Positions 37,959 to 49,452 of a DNA stretch of 64,000 nt are shown here, piece by piece. Each line of letters starts with the position of its first letter. Position 1 is the stretch's first letter. The position numbers and the translations under genes are program-made. Under the pieces are notes generated by a model, which saw only the letters and a list, made by a program, of their open reading frames with translations, was not told the DNA's origin and made no database searches. This stretch comes from Hemerocallis citrina (lineage: Eukaryota > Streptophyta > Magnoliopsida > Asparagales > Asphodelaceae): positions 47,005,754 to 47,069,753 of the forward strand of contig CM030364.1 of NCBI GenBank assembly GCA_017893485.1, in the 5' to 3' direction.

Positions 37959-38660
37959 TAAACGGGTCGTGTCTTGTCTTCGAACTTCCGAACTGTGTTT
38001 CGTTGTAATCTTTTTGTAAATTTATCTAAGTTATATTAATAAAATTGGAGTTGATTTATCCGAACTATCTTTTGCTGGCTTCTTGTTGTGCTGTAATCGC
38101 GCTAGCTAGGGTAGGCTCGAAATGAACCGCGAGGCGAGTGTTTGCTTCATCGAGCATCTTGGCCTCGAAACTCACACTTTTGCCGCGGTTCTGAATCTTG
38201 CTCGGCGCATTCAGGTACGGCTCGGTGCGGCGGCTAAGGTACAGCTGTTTCGAAGCTGCGGCCACACAGCCTGATTAGGAGTGTGGTCCCTTGGCCGTCC
38301 GAGCGTCGTTCTGAAAAGATGGGACCAGTTCCCTAACAGCCTTAATGGTGCTCCGGGATCCGTGGGGGCGTTCCACCTACCCAACGGCGTTGAGAGTGGT
38401 GCCCTTTAATTAATACGCGGCGCTTCAGCTCCCTAGGCGCGACTGTTGGACTCCCGAGGGCCATAATGATAGTCTCTTGGGGGAAGTCCTATAAGTACCA
38501 CACCCCCCTTGTAGTTTTAGTCATTGCAGTCTTGAGCTTTAGTGGCATCGATGGTGTCTGCCCTTGGGCGGATGCCAGCCTTGTGAAAAGTTTTCGCCTC
38601 TAAAGGTTCGGAGGGGTGATCACCCTACTGCCTTGTTCTTTTCCCGTTCCTGATGACTAC

Positions 38661-39000
38661 GATGTGGGTGTCAGGGGCGGGGGAGGACAGGGCAGAAGAG
38701 TTGGCGACGGTAGTCCGGACCCGAGGGAAAGGCTCTTCGAGAGGATGGGTCGCCGTTCTTCAACCGTGATCTTCTCCCGATTCTGACGGCTCCGATGTGG
38801 GGGTCAGGATCGGGGGAGATCACGGTAGAAGAGGTGGTGACCGAAGTCCGGAACCTTGGGGGGAGGTCGCTTCGGGAGGACGGGTGGTCGCTCTTCCACC
38901 ATGATCTTCTCCTGACTCTGACGGCTCCGTTGTGGGTGTCAGGGTCAGGGGAGATCACGGTGGATGAGGTGATGACCAAAGTCCGAAATCGAGGGGAAAG
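38661..39000 (+). repeat. Three tandem copies of a 133-135-bp unit
   Basis: Copies of gatgtgggtgtcaggg followed by ggagatcacggtagaaga start near 38661, 38794 and 38929. They are in the Tat-2 untranslated region and carry no gene. Confidence 0.8.
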
Positions 39001-39169
39001 TCCCATAAACCTTAATTCAAACTCTTCCGAGGCTCGGCTGGATACTTGCTCGGCGCGGGTCGGCTGCGCTTTCGTAGCTCGGTAACCGGAGTGACTTTTG
39101 CCGAAGGTTGGTTCTGGTTGCCTGTCGCTCGGCGTTTGGGGCTGAGCGAAGTGAGGTGATTAGAGCCGT

Positions 39170-39410
39170 TGGATGGTGGCACGAATCTTGAGGCGGGTCC
39201 AGTTCCCAAGAAAACGTTATCTTGTCGTTTTGTGGACACGTGGCTTAGTCAGATCGGTTCATCATACTCTAGCACACATTTTGAGAAGATCTGACGGTGG
39301 TTTCGCCTCGGAAGGTTTTTCCGCCATATACGAGGGTCGGTACCTCGTCCGCTTGGCTCGATGGTCGTGGGGGCAGTTCGGAATGGCCATCTACCTCCGG
39401 CCCGCTTAGG
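39170..39410 (+). repeat. Isolated copy of the 366-bp unit beyond the extra gene
   Basis: aagaaaacgttatcttgtcg, gatctgacggtgg and gccatatacgagggtcggt match in order the repeats at 32.4-34.5 kb, in the same orientation. The extra gene therefore lies between directly repeated copies. Confidence 0.8.
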
Positions 39411-40330
39411 GATGAGCCGGTGAAGTAAAGTCGAGCCATAGGATCCCGACCATCGTTAGGTTAGTTTGATGGCTGTGGGAGCAATTCCGAACGGCGATCT
39501 ACTTCTGGCTCGCCTATGGGCGAGCCGGGGAAGTAAAGTCGAGCCGAGTGTTGGACTCCGAACCATCTTTAGATTAGTTCAAGGGTTGTGGGAGCAATTC
39601 CGAATGGCGAACTACTTCTAGCTCGCTTAGGAGCGAACTTGCGAAGTAGAATCGAGCCAAGTGTTGGACTCCGAACCATTCAACGGCTGTGGGAGCAATT
39701 CCGAACGGCGATCTACTTTGGGCTTGCCTATGGATGAGCCGGGGAAGTAAAGTCGAGCCGAGTGTTGGACTCCGAACCATCGTTAGATTAGTTCAAGGGT
39801 TGTGGGAGCAATTCCGAATGGCGAACTACTTCTAGCTCGCTTAGGAGCGAACTTGCAAAGTTGAATCGAGCCAAGTGTTGGACTCCGAACCATTCAACGG
39901 CTGTGGGAGCAATTCCGAATGGCGATCTACTTTGGGCTCGCCTATGGACGAGCCGGGGAAGTAAAGTCGAGCCGAGTGTTGGACTTCGAACCATCGTTAG
40001 ATTAGTTCAAGGGTTGTGGGAGCAATTCCGAATGGCAAACTACTTCTAGCTCGCTCAGGAGCGAACTTGCGAAGTAGAATTGAGCCAAGTGTTGGACTCC
40101 GAACCATTCAACGACTGTGGGAGCAATTCCGAACGGCGATCTACTTCGGGCTCGCCTATGGACGAGCCGGGGAAGTAAAGTCGAGCCGAGTGTTGGACTC
40201 CGAACCATCGTTAGATTAGTTCAAGGGTTGTGGGAGCAATTCCGAATGGCGAACTACTTCTAGCTTGCTTAGGAGCGAACTTGCGAAGTAGAATCGAGCC
40301 AAGTATTGGACTCCGAACCATCGTTAGATT
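39370..40330 (+). repeat. 214-bp higher-order tandem repeat of two 107-bp half units
   Basis: The half units contain tgtgggagcaattccgaa, agctcg...gaac or ggctcgcc...gagc, and gttggactccgaacc. The A and B halves alternate, so the true period is about 214 bases (matching points near 39583, 39797, 40011 and 40225), with about four full copies plus partial ones at the left. It abuts the integrase 3' end of Tat-2. Confidence 0.88.
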
Positions 40331-40494
40331 GAAGAGTTAAAAGCAGAGATGTAATAGTAGCAAAAACATGAAAACTTTATTTATTAATATCCAATGATCG
40401 GCTGCTTCTAAGGTTGCTAGCCGTTATTACAAGGAAAAATAAAAGAAAATTACTACAAGTAACAGGAAAGGAACGGTTCGACATCTCGAATTAC

Positions 40495-42042
40495 TTAGAG
40501 AGGCGTTGTTGCTCTCTTTTGGTATTTTAAGAGATGGTCGGCATTCCAAGTCCTGGGAATATCCCTGCCTTCGAGATCTTCTAGTCTGTATGTGCCGGGA
40601 CGGATTTCTTTAGAAATCTTGTAAGGTTCCTTCCAATTCGGGGCCAATTTGCTTTTCTGACTAGGGAATGAGATGGCCAACTTTTGGAGGACCAGGTCCC
40701 CTTCTTTGAGGTCCGTTGGGCAGACTCTTTTGTTGTATGCTAGCTCGATCATTCTTCGGTAAGTTTGCTGGCATATGGCAGCTCTCTCTCGGATTTCGTC
40801 TATCAGATCTAGACTTGCTCTGAGCTCCCTAGCGTTCTGCTCTTCTTCATAAGCTATCAGACGAGGGGAGGGTAACCCGACTTCTAGGGGGATGATGGCC
40901 TCGGACTCGTAGGTGAGATTGAATGGGCTCTCGCCTGTTGGGGTCCGCTTCGTGGTGCGGTAATTCCAGAGCACGTTGGGCAGCTGATCGACCCACAAGC
41001 CTTTGGAACACTTGTCTAACCTCTTCTTAATGCCTGAAAGGATCTGTCGGTTGGCATTTTCGGCCTGGCCATTTGACTGAGGATGAGAGACTGAGGAGAA
41101 CCGGTGTTGTATGGCGAGGTCTTCACATAAAGCCCGGAAGGCAGCCCCCGTGAATTGCGTTCTGTTGTCCGTAATTAGGACCCTGGGGACGCCGAATCGG
41201 CAGATCACGCTCTTCCAGAAGAATTGAACGACCTTGTTTTCGGTGATCGTGGCCAGGGGTTCGGCCTCTATCCATTTCGAGAAATAGTCGACTGCCACGA
41301 CTAGGATCTTGAGCTGTCCGGGGGCTGGCGGAAACGGCCCTAGTAAATCCATCCCCCACATTGCGAAGGGGATCAGACTTGATAGGGAAGTGAGTGGTGC
41401 TTGTGGAAGGCGTCGGATGTCTGAGTGCTTCTGACAGGAGCTGCATTGCCGAACGTGTCGCTCGGCGTCCCGTAGGAGAGTGGGCCAGAAATACCTGTAG
41501 TTCAACACTTTGCGCGCCAGGGCTCTAGAGCCGGAATGGGCCCCGCCGATGCCTTCATGAAGTTCTTGCAGGGCGTAGTCGGCTTTCCCGGGGGAGAGGC
41601 ACCTCAGGTAGGGCCGACCGTCCACCTGGGTGAAGGAGTGTTTATATAGGATGCCTCCGATTAGTGTGTAACGCTCGGCTCGGGTTCTTACTCTTCGTGC
41701 TTCCTTCGGATCCTCGGGAAGGAGTTCGTCCCTTAAAAATTCGACGAGGGATTTCATCCAATTGTCTTCGAGGAGGACAGGCAATGTTTCAACGGAGTCA
41801 AGTGTATCGTCCTCTATGCTCGGCTTCAGGAGGACTTCTATCAAAACAGTCTGTTCGAGGCCTTGAAGGGAAGAGGAGGCTAATTTGGATAGGGCGTCGG
41901 CCTGAGCATTTTCTTCTCGGGGGATCCTTTGGATGAGGGCCTCTTCAAACAGTGCCATGAGGCTCTTGACTTTGGCTAAGTATTTAACCATCCTGTCATC
42001 ACGTGCTTCATATTCGCCAAGGACCTGATTGAAGACTAGCTA
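40495..42042 (-). pseudogene. Tat-2 integrase and end of the second RNase H
   Basis: Following the TAG at 42040-42042, which replaces Gln in FSDSQLV (Tat-1 has Q), the frame stays open to 40495. It has QADALSKLASS, the zinc-binding HEGIGGAHSG...CSSCQKH, then the catalytic Asp in MDLLGPFP, the second Asp in ITDNRTQF and the Glu in SNGQAENANR. NVLWNYRTTKRTPTGESPF, VGLPSPRLIAYEEE and the C-terminal FPSQKSKLAPNWKEPYKI follow. Its length (about 500 residues here) is normal for the lineage. All catalytic residues are present, so only upstream stops prevent expression. Confidence 0.93.
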
Positions 42043-43641
42043 GGAGTCGCTAAAGATTCGGAGGCGTTGCGCCCCTGCATTTCGGGCCATTCCAAGGCCG
42101 GCTATTAATGCCTCGTATTCAGCTTTGTTGTTCGAGGCTTTGAAGTTTATACGGAGGGAGTATTGGAGGATAAAGTCATCTGGGCCTGCCAGGATGACCC
42201 CTGCCCCGCTTCCCTCACTGCAAGAGGATCCGTCAACATAAACCGACCAGACAGGTGGTCCCTTCACCGTTTGGCTGGATTCGGGGATAGTACTCTCAAC
42301 TATGAATTCGGCTAGCGCCTGAGCCTTGATCGCGGTCCGAGGCTGATAAGTTATATCGTGCTGGCTCATCTCGATAGACCATTTCATCAGGCGACCCGAA
42401 GTCTCGGGCTTGTGGAGGATCTGCTTCAGCGGCTGGTCGGTAAGAACGACCACCGAATGGGACTGAAAGTACGGGCGAAGCTTTCTCACGGCCATTACCA
42501 GGGCATAAGCCATCTTTTCAATCTTCGGGTATCGGAGCTCAGCATCCCGAAGCACCTTGCTGACATAGTAGATGGGCTTCTGTGCCCGGTCTTCTTCCCT
42601 CACTAAAACTGCACTGAGGGTCTGCTCGGAGGCTGTCAGGTAGAGGTAGAGGGGTTCACCAGGGATCGGCTTGCTGAGGAGAGGGGGATTGACGAGGTAA
42701 GCCTTGAGCTGGTCGAAGGACTCCTGTTGCTGCTGCCCCCATTCGAATCCTTTAGCCCCCCTGAGGGCCTTGAAGAAGGGGAGGCATTTTTCCCCGGACT
42801 TTGAGAGAAAGCGCCCTATGGCGGCGAGGCGGCCTGTTAATCTCTGAACTTCTTTAACATTTCTAGGAGGGGCCATGTCTAATATGGCCTTGATCTTCTC
42901 CGGGTTTGCTTCAATTCCTCGTTGGCTAACCATGAAGCCGAGGAACTTCCCTGATGAGACACCGAACGCACACTTGTTCGGGTTGAGTCTCATATTGTGC
43001 TTTCTCAAAATGCCAAATGCTTCTTGGAGGTCGGTCACATGATCAACGCCTCGGATGCTTTTCACAAGCATGTCGTCAACGTACACTTCCATGTTCTGGC
43101 CGATCTGGGCCTGGAAAACCTTGTTGACGAGGCGTTGGTATGTTGCACCTGCATTCTTGAGGCCGAACGACATGACTCTGTAGCAATAGAGGCCTTGGTC
43201 GGTCACAAACGACGTCTTCGGGATATCCGGGGGGAACATCCGGATCTGATTGTAGCCTGAAAAGGCATCCATGTAGCTGAGGAGCTCATGTCCGGAAGTT
43301 GCATCGATCAGGGTGTCAATGCTCGGAAGAGGGAATGGGTCCTTGGGGCAAGCTTTGTTGAGGTCGGTGAAATCAATACAAATCCTCCAAGTCCCATTGG
43401 ACTTCTTCACCATTACTACATTTGATAACCACTCAGGATAGTTCACCTTCTGTATGAACCGGGCCTTCAAGAGCTTGTCTACCTCTTCTTTAATAGCGAG
43501 CTGACGCTCGGGGGCGAACTTGCGCCTCTTCTGCTGAACCGGTTTGGACCCCGGATCAACGCTTAGGCAGTGGACTAAGAGCTCTTCAGAGATACCGAGC
43601 ATATCTGCAGCTGACCAAGCGAAGAGGTCTTGATTCCTTCA
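42040..43641 (-). pseudogene. Tat-2 reverse transcriptase and RNase H
   Basis: The frame downstream of a TGA at 43639-43641 runs 520 codons. Motifs: [55 protein letters not shown] and the catalytic YVDDMLVKS. The connection [20 protein letters not shown] leads to RNase H 1 ([13 protein letters not shown]) and the archaeal-type RNase H 2 ([35 protein letters not shown]). It ends at the TAG at 42040. The TGA replaces the first Arg of CVRRN in Tat-1. It lies in the same frame as gag, protease and integrase, so the original product was one polyprotein. Confidence 0.93.
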
Positions 43642-46230
43642 GATGCATTGTACAATGTCTGAGTATAGGGCGGACGGGAGGGTCTTGCTAACAAAGAACT
43701 TGCGGGCTTGCTCCTGCTCAGAGAAGAGCACTTCTTCCAATTCATCCACCGGCTCGGACGTTGGTCGAGCAACATCTTGGGGGATTTCCAGAGTTTCTAA
43801 GGAGAGGACGGGTCCGAGGGTAGAGGTTATATCGCACTTGTGGGCCTGCTCCTGATTGCCCCTTACTTCTCCTACTCCGGCCCGAGTGGGAAATTTCATT
43901 TTGAGATGGTAGGCAGAAGGGACGGCTTCAAGGGCGGCCAGGCCGGGCCGACCCAAAATAACATTGTAGGCTGCTGGGACATCTACGGCCATGAAGTCCA
44001 TCGACTCCGTTCAGGTAGTAGGAGTTTTGCCAGCAGTTACGTCGAAGGTAATCACCCCCTCAACAGTCACTGGCACTCCCGTGAACCCATGAAGCGTGTA
44101 ACCGGCGGGTTTGAGTCTATCTCGGGAGAGCTTCAGGCCTTTAAAAGTGGCGAGGAAGAGGATGTTGACGGAGCTGCCGTTGTCTACCAAGATCCTCTCC
44201 ACTTTGAAGTTCGCCATGTGGAGACTGATGACGAGTGTGTCACAATGAGGGGTGCGGACACCTTCAAGATCTTCGTCGGAGAATGTGACGGGCACTCCGA
44301 GGCCTTTGGAAGGAGGGGTGGTTCGGACCGAGTTGACTTCTCTTATAAATGCCTTCCGAGAGGAGTTCGAGGAGCCCCCTATTGGGCCCCCATGAATGAG
44401 GTGGAGGACTCGCTCTTCCTCAAAGTCAGGCGTCTCTTCTCGTTCCGGACGCTTGTTAGCTCCCCGAGGCGGGAGAGCAAGTTCGGCTCGGTCCTTTCTT
44501 ACAAACCTGGTCAGCTGCCCCCTCTGGATAAGGGCTTCTATCTCGTTCTTTAAGGCGCGACAATCGTTGGTGTCATGCCCGTGGTCCCGGCGATAACGGC
44601 ACCATTTTTCTTTATCTCTCCTCTTGGCGGGGGTATTCATCCTCGGAGCAGGAGGTATGATTCCTTCCTTTTCGACTTCCATGAGAATGGTTGAGACGTT
44701 AGTGGTGAGGGGAGTGAACTTCTCGAATCTGGGAGGAGGTCGGCGCTGGCCGGCATTATCCTTCTGGAGCTTCTTAGCTCCTTCCTCTTCTGTTCCCTTT
44801 CTCTTTGACCCGGAGGAAGACCCCTCCCAGATGGGTCGCTGCTCGGCCTCTTCGGCCCGGATGTACTTTTCACTGCGAAGGAGGAGGTCGGAAAAGTTCT
44901 GTGGAGGCTTCTTGGCGAGGGAGGAGCGGAGGATGGAATTGAGGACATTAGATTGAAATGCTGCCGCAGCGACCGACTGGTCGAGGGATGCTATGGACCT
45001 GGCCTCTACTGTGAACCTCTTCACATAGTCTCTCAATTTCTCCCCCTTCTTCTGGTGGAGGTGCAATAGGGAGATGCTGGTCTTTTCAGCTCTACGGCTG
45101 CTTACGAAATGGGTGACGAAAAGGGTCTCGAACTGCTCGAAGGAGAATATTGAGGAGGGGGCAAGGCGAGAGTACCATTCTCGAGCTGGGCCCTTGAGAG
45201 TTGCGGGGAAGGTTTTGCAGAGGAGGCCATCGGAAGCTTGATGGAGGAGCATCAAGGTCTTAAAGCTTTCGATGTGATCAATGGGGTCGGTCTTCCCGGT
45301 GTAAGTCTCGAACTGGGGAGGTTTGAAGCCGAACGGCACAGGTGCATCCACTATGGTTCGGGAGAAAGGGGGTCGGCTAGGACGTAGGGTCCTCCCCCTA
45401 AGCTCCTCTTCTCGGTCTATCTGACCCAGGCGCCTCTCTACTTCATAAAGACGGCGGTACATGGTGTCATCCCCCCGACGGTAATCAGCCGAGCCTCTAG
45501 ACTCGTCTTCGTATGAGGGAGAGCAAGGGCTACGGCGATGGTAACTTCGGGGGCGACGAGGACTTGGGGTACGCCGGGAGTTGCTAGGAGCAGGACGAGG
45601 AGAGGGGGACCGTCGGCGAGGGCTTCAGACCGGGAGAGGAGATGGAACCTTGGGTGCGTTGGTGTTGGGACGGAGATTGAGAGCTTGTAGGACGGTCGCT
45701 TGGAACTGCTGGAACTCGGCACGCGTGATGGGTGCCTCATTGTTCCTGGGCTGTTGCCGACCTGCAGGGGAGTGCGGCCTTCTTCGGTAGTGCTCGGGGG
45801 ATTATTTCCGACCCCTTCAGTTAGGTGACCTTCTATATTCCCGGTGGCGAGGGGACCGCTCGTCCGGACGGTGTTGGCGGGAGGTTCCCTCTCGGGCCCG
45901 CTTTTCATCCAGATGGCGGCGGAGGTCATCATCTTTCTGGCGATTGAGGGCGGTATTGTGGCGACCAGAGGCTCGGGGATGATGGGAGGCCATAGAGTCC
46001 GTAGAGGCGTTGTGGATGGAGACGTGTTCTTGGTGAAGAGGCTATTTTTGAGGGTTAGGACCCTTTGGAGGTGGCTGATTTGGAGGAGGGGGAAGGTCCT
46101 ATTGGAGCGGGTCTTCCGCTGGAGGAGGAAGTTGCCCCTGCTGTTGGGTAGGCTGGATGGGAACTTCTTGCTGCTGATCGGGGTTGGGCCCTCTGTTAGA
46201 CCCTCTTGATCTGACTTTCCTAGGAGGCAT
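43639..46230 (-). pseudogene. Tat-2 gag and protease
   Basis: ATG at 46230 (MPPRKVRSRGSN) lies about 50 bases after the primer site. Gag shows WYSRLAPSSIFSFEQFETLF, KKGEKLRDYVKRFTVEA and the zinc-knuckle-like CRYRRDHGHDTNDC. The protease site is LVDNGSSVNILFL near 44190 (D-N-G-S-S). The whole stretch shares one frame with pol. Stops occur at five N-terminal gag codons (TAG, TAG, TGA, TAA, TGA between about 46110 and 45620) and at 44011-44013 (TGA where Tat-1 has Arg). Each is one C-to-T step from a Gln or Arg codon. Gag makes the particle and protease cuts the polyprotein. Confidence 0.9.
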
Positions 46231-46278
46231 GGCTGGAGAAGATCTGTTCACCGGGAAGAGGAGAGGTTTCTATTCGTT

Positions 46279-46302
46279 AGTTTCCCACAGACGGCGCCAA
46301 TC
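46279..46302 (-). other. Tat-2 primer binding site region
   Basis: The minus strand reads gattggcgccgtctgtggg just inside the 5' LTR. The TGGCGCC core starts four bases from the LTR end. The tRNA was not assigned. Confidence 0.7.
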
Positions 46303-46895
46303 TGTTGCCGCTAAATTTGGTGTGGGGGCAAACAGATAGTATTTGTGAGTTCTTAGGGAAACTGAAAGTAAACCTGTGTACCTGTTTCGTCGGGGTTTGA
46401 TCGTCGCTCCTGCCGTACACCTGCAAAAAGTGCGAGACACCGGGGTTGTTCCCGGCGACGCACCATCCGACGCTCAAGTCAGTAATCAGGGGGATTATGA
46501 AAGAGCGCAAAAACTGGAGAAAGATTGATTACCTCTTAATGGAGATGGATGGGGGGTATTTATAAGCGTCTTTGGGAATAGATTAGGCATGTAATTCCTG
46601 TGTATAGATAAAGAATGTAATCCCTAATCCCCAATGAAAGGATAGATATGAATCAGGGCCGTTGATTAATGTTAATCAGAAACCCTAATTCTATCCTGCT
46701 GGACCGGGTTCGTTGCGGGTTGAAGCCCGCACCCAGTTGAGGTGGATCCGTTTGCGGGTTATTGGATCTGTGAGAAGGAGACTCAGTACCCGCTTCAGAC
46801 CCGTTTGTAGGTGAAATTACTATTTTATCCCTGGGCTTCAGGATTCGTGTCCAATTCGGACGGTGTCGATTAAACCCCTATTTTTAGCCACATCA
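46303..46895 (-). repeat. Tat-2 5' LTR
   Basis: It is the partner of 31213-31806, and the duplication ggggc follows at 46896-46900. A TATA-like box (ggtatttataagc on the plus strand, about 46556) is in the right place for transcription of the minus strand. Confidence 0.93.
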
Positions 46896-46900
46896 GGGGC

Positions 46901-47164
46901 ATAGGCATTAAATGATGGAAAATGTAAGTGTGCATGCATGGTTTGGATGGTGACGTGGATGGCTTTGGGATTAAATCCCATATCGGAAAAATAAAGAGGA
47001 GAGTGTGTGTGTATATAGGAAAAGCCATATGATAAAGGTCACATATAGGGTATACCACCTTTTGATGGTGTCTGTGGTGGGCATGACTAGAATTTTGTGT
47101 CCGTTCTTTCGCGTGCACGCACGTGTAGTCGCGTGCGCAGCTGAGCCGGGCTCGGGGCGTTACA
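46901..47164 (+). mobile_element. TRIM 3' LTR, distal part
   Basis: From ataggcattaaatgatgg to ggggcgttaca it matches the end of the TRIM 5' LTR at 30567-30832 (catatgcattaaatgatgg to cgtgacgttaca). It belongs to the LTR that starts at 31036 and is separated from it by Tat-2. Confidence 0.9.
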
Positions 47165-47169
47165 CCGAC

Positions 47170-47430
47170 GATCTAGTCAGTTACTGGAAAAAGGGTGGAA
47201 TTAGGGTTTCAGTGGAGAAAGATTCATTCATTACCTGCAGAAAGGGGAGGAGGTATGGTATTTATAGGCAGGGGGGTGGGGAGCCCTAACCGTAATGGGC
47301 CGGGATGACCTGCTTTTGTGGGACCGAAGTTGCAAGAGGCCCATAGGGGTAATCAGGCCTGATTTGTAGGGGCGCGCAGATCTTGAGGGCATTAGACGGC
47401 TCAAGTTGAGCTGGAATTTTACCCACATCA
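47170..47430 (-). mobile_element. Tat-1 5' LTR, outer part
   Basis: It follows the TRIM duplication ccgac and ends acccacatca, i.e. TGATGTGGG on the minus strand, the outer end of Tat-1. A TATA-like ggtatttatagg near 47258 lies where the Tat-2 LTR has one. The next five bases are taaat; the partner duplication is lost with the 3' end. Confidence 0.8.
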
Positions 47431-47823
47431 TAAATTAATCTCATTTATCACATATAAAAAAGTGTTAACCAATATTCCCATATATATAATCATCTCATTT
47501 CTTGGTGTAAGGATTGATCAAATTACAACGTATGTATGCATAATTTAGCATTGATTTTATGTGGTTTATTGAGCCCATTAAAAAAATCCTGGCTGCTAAT
47601 CTCGATGATCCTGAATCTATATCTAGTATTTTAGTTACAAGGATTCAGTAACCCCCCAAATTTTTCAGTCTGTAATGAGGATGTAGTAGATCCTGACTCA
47701 AAAGGCTTTGTTGAACACAAGGTCCTTTCTACAATATATTTACCATACACAAAAGGCTTTGTAGAACATATATTTACTTTACATTTTCTTGGTGTTTCCA
47801 AATTTATGGTGAAGGTTCATCAT
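47431..47823. other. AT-rich sequence, no gene seen
   Basis: No feature is supported. A short open stretch near 47558-47650 (EPIKKILAANLDDPESIS) cannot be assigned to any family. Confidence 0.5.
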
Positions 47824-48084
47824 TGGGGCTGCAAACGAGCCAAGCCGAACTGAGTATCTTGAAGTTCGAGCTCGACTTGTTAAGCCATCGAGTTAAGCTC
47901 AAGCTCGGCTTGAGCCAAGCTTTGACCAAGCTCGAGCCGAGTAGCTCGCGAGCTTAGTCTAACAATCATAGCAAGCCCAAGCTCGAGCTTGGCTCGTTAA
48001 GTCATCAAGCTCATTTTTTAAACTCGTGCTCGGCCGAGCTTTGACTGAGCTCGAGCTGAATAGCTCGTCTCGTTTGCAACCCTA
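47824..48084. mobile_element. Second hAT-type MITE of the GAGCTCG family
   Basis: The ends TGGGGCTGCAAACGAG and CTCGTTTGCAACCCTA are inverted repeats close to those of the MITE at 5498-5809, and the interior is the same kind of AGCTCGAGC-rich DNA. The 8-bp flanks ttcatcat and gtcatgat match at six of eight positions, as for an older insertion. Confidence 0.75.
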
Positions 48085-48092
48085 GTCATGAT

Positions 48093-49452
48093 GTAGTCAC
48101 CATAGGCATGGAATCCTAGTGAGCTTCATTATGGTGAAAGTGTCTTAATATGGTTTGCATTAAAGGTACAATTAGTGCAAGCCAAAGGTTTAATAAGTAC
48201 AAATCAAATTAATTTTTTTTAGAGTAACGAAAAATTAGGATTTAAAAATTTCTCATATTATTGTTACATTTTCTCTCGGTTGACAGTAAACCTACATTTC
48301 ACTCGGTTCACAGTAAACCTACATTACGAAGATAAAACGATAATGACGGAAGAAGAAAGTGTTAAGTGAACGATATATGAGTGTAATATAGAAATTGTTA
48401 TGGACCTATATTGTAAACTTTGTCGTACACTTTTACCTATTTATATGAGGTTTTTTTTTTGAGAAAAAGGTGATTGCATCACTGCCTCATTAATAAAGAA
48501 TTGACGAAACAAAGTATTATATATACATTACATCTAACTTTTCCTAAAACGGAACAATAGAAAACCATTACACAACTAAGCCTACAACATTAACTTGTTC
48601 CTTCCCAAGATAAACTTGCAGACAAAGACACCTGCAACTTATTCTCCCACCTATCAGATGTGGCACAACTTAATTTCCTTTTGATCATTCAGATGACGAC
48701 TCGTCGTACACCAATCATAATGTCAACTTACCATTTCACCTTCTAGTGATGACTAACCCGAACACCACTCCAGCAACGACTTCCTGAACCCCCTACTGTA
48801 ACACCTTATCAGTACAACATACCAAAAACGACTTGCCAAATATCTATTCAGATAACGACTTGTCACTCCACCCATCCGGTGATGACTTTTCTTTTCTCTA
48901 ACCCAGAACGATAAGCTCATTCACTGTCACGGTGGCAGTTTCTCCGTTCTTCACGACATCGATGATGACTAGCCCGAACACCATCTCTGTGACGGCTTGG
49001 CCATCATCAGACTTGCAAAGGCTCATACCTCTCTTACCACAACAACAACTTGCTCAAACTCTTAAACTAGCGACGACTCATGCATCAACAATACCGGTGA
49101 CGACTTGCACATCTACCCCAACAGTCATAGCTTGTACATCCACCACCATATCGATGACTTGCACATAAACCCCAATGATTTCGACAAAATCATACACCGC
49201 ATCGGTAAGAATTAGCACCATCACCAACGGTCGCTGAATGAAGATCTATTTAAGGCAATTCAAAAGAATCCTTAAATTCAAACAAGAGCCCACATCTAAG
49301 CCCACAATCACGCCCATCAGTCCCCAATTCTACTTTGAATTTCAAAAAAATCTAATTTGAAATTCAAATTTCATCAATAATTCCTCTCTACATTCCCCAA
49401 ATATGATTTGAATTTAAAAAATATATTTTGAAATTTAAAATTCATCAAAATC
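48093..49452 (-). other. Non-coding; possible antisense retroposon tail at 48450
   Basis: A T-run at about 48450-48460 followed by gagaaaaaggtgattgcatc reads on the minus strand like a retroposon 3' end with a poly-A tail (ttaatgaggcagtgatgc then A-run). At 48690-49170 many loose copies of gacgactt or gatgactt appear, without a clean period. No reverse transcriptase frame is present. The rest is AT-rich. Confidence 0.3.

Larger units (their letters stand above)
31213..46895 (-). mobile_element. Tat-2: complete antisense Tat-lineage LTR retrotransposon
   Basis: Two LTRs of 594 and 593 bp (31213-31806 and 46303-46895) differ at roughly 14-15 positions by eye and are flanked by an exact duplication ggggc at 31208-31212 and 46896-46900. 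Inside are a primer site, one gag-pol frame (46230 to 40495), tandem repeats, an opposite-strand spliced gene (34855-37065), more tandem repeats and a polypurine tract. It sits in the 3' LTR of the TRIM, making it one of the youngest elements in the stack. Nonsense codons disable it, but there is no frameshift in gag-pol. Confidence 0.95.

Noticed and set aside
39574..40219. Series of 60-68-codon frames spaced by 214 bases
   Set aside because: They arise from the 214-bp repeat, not from genes.
48932..49168. Thr-rich 78-codon frame
   Set aside because: It follows loosely repeated gacgact-type DNA and has no homology that I can name.
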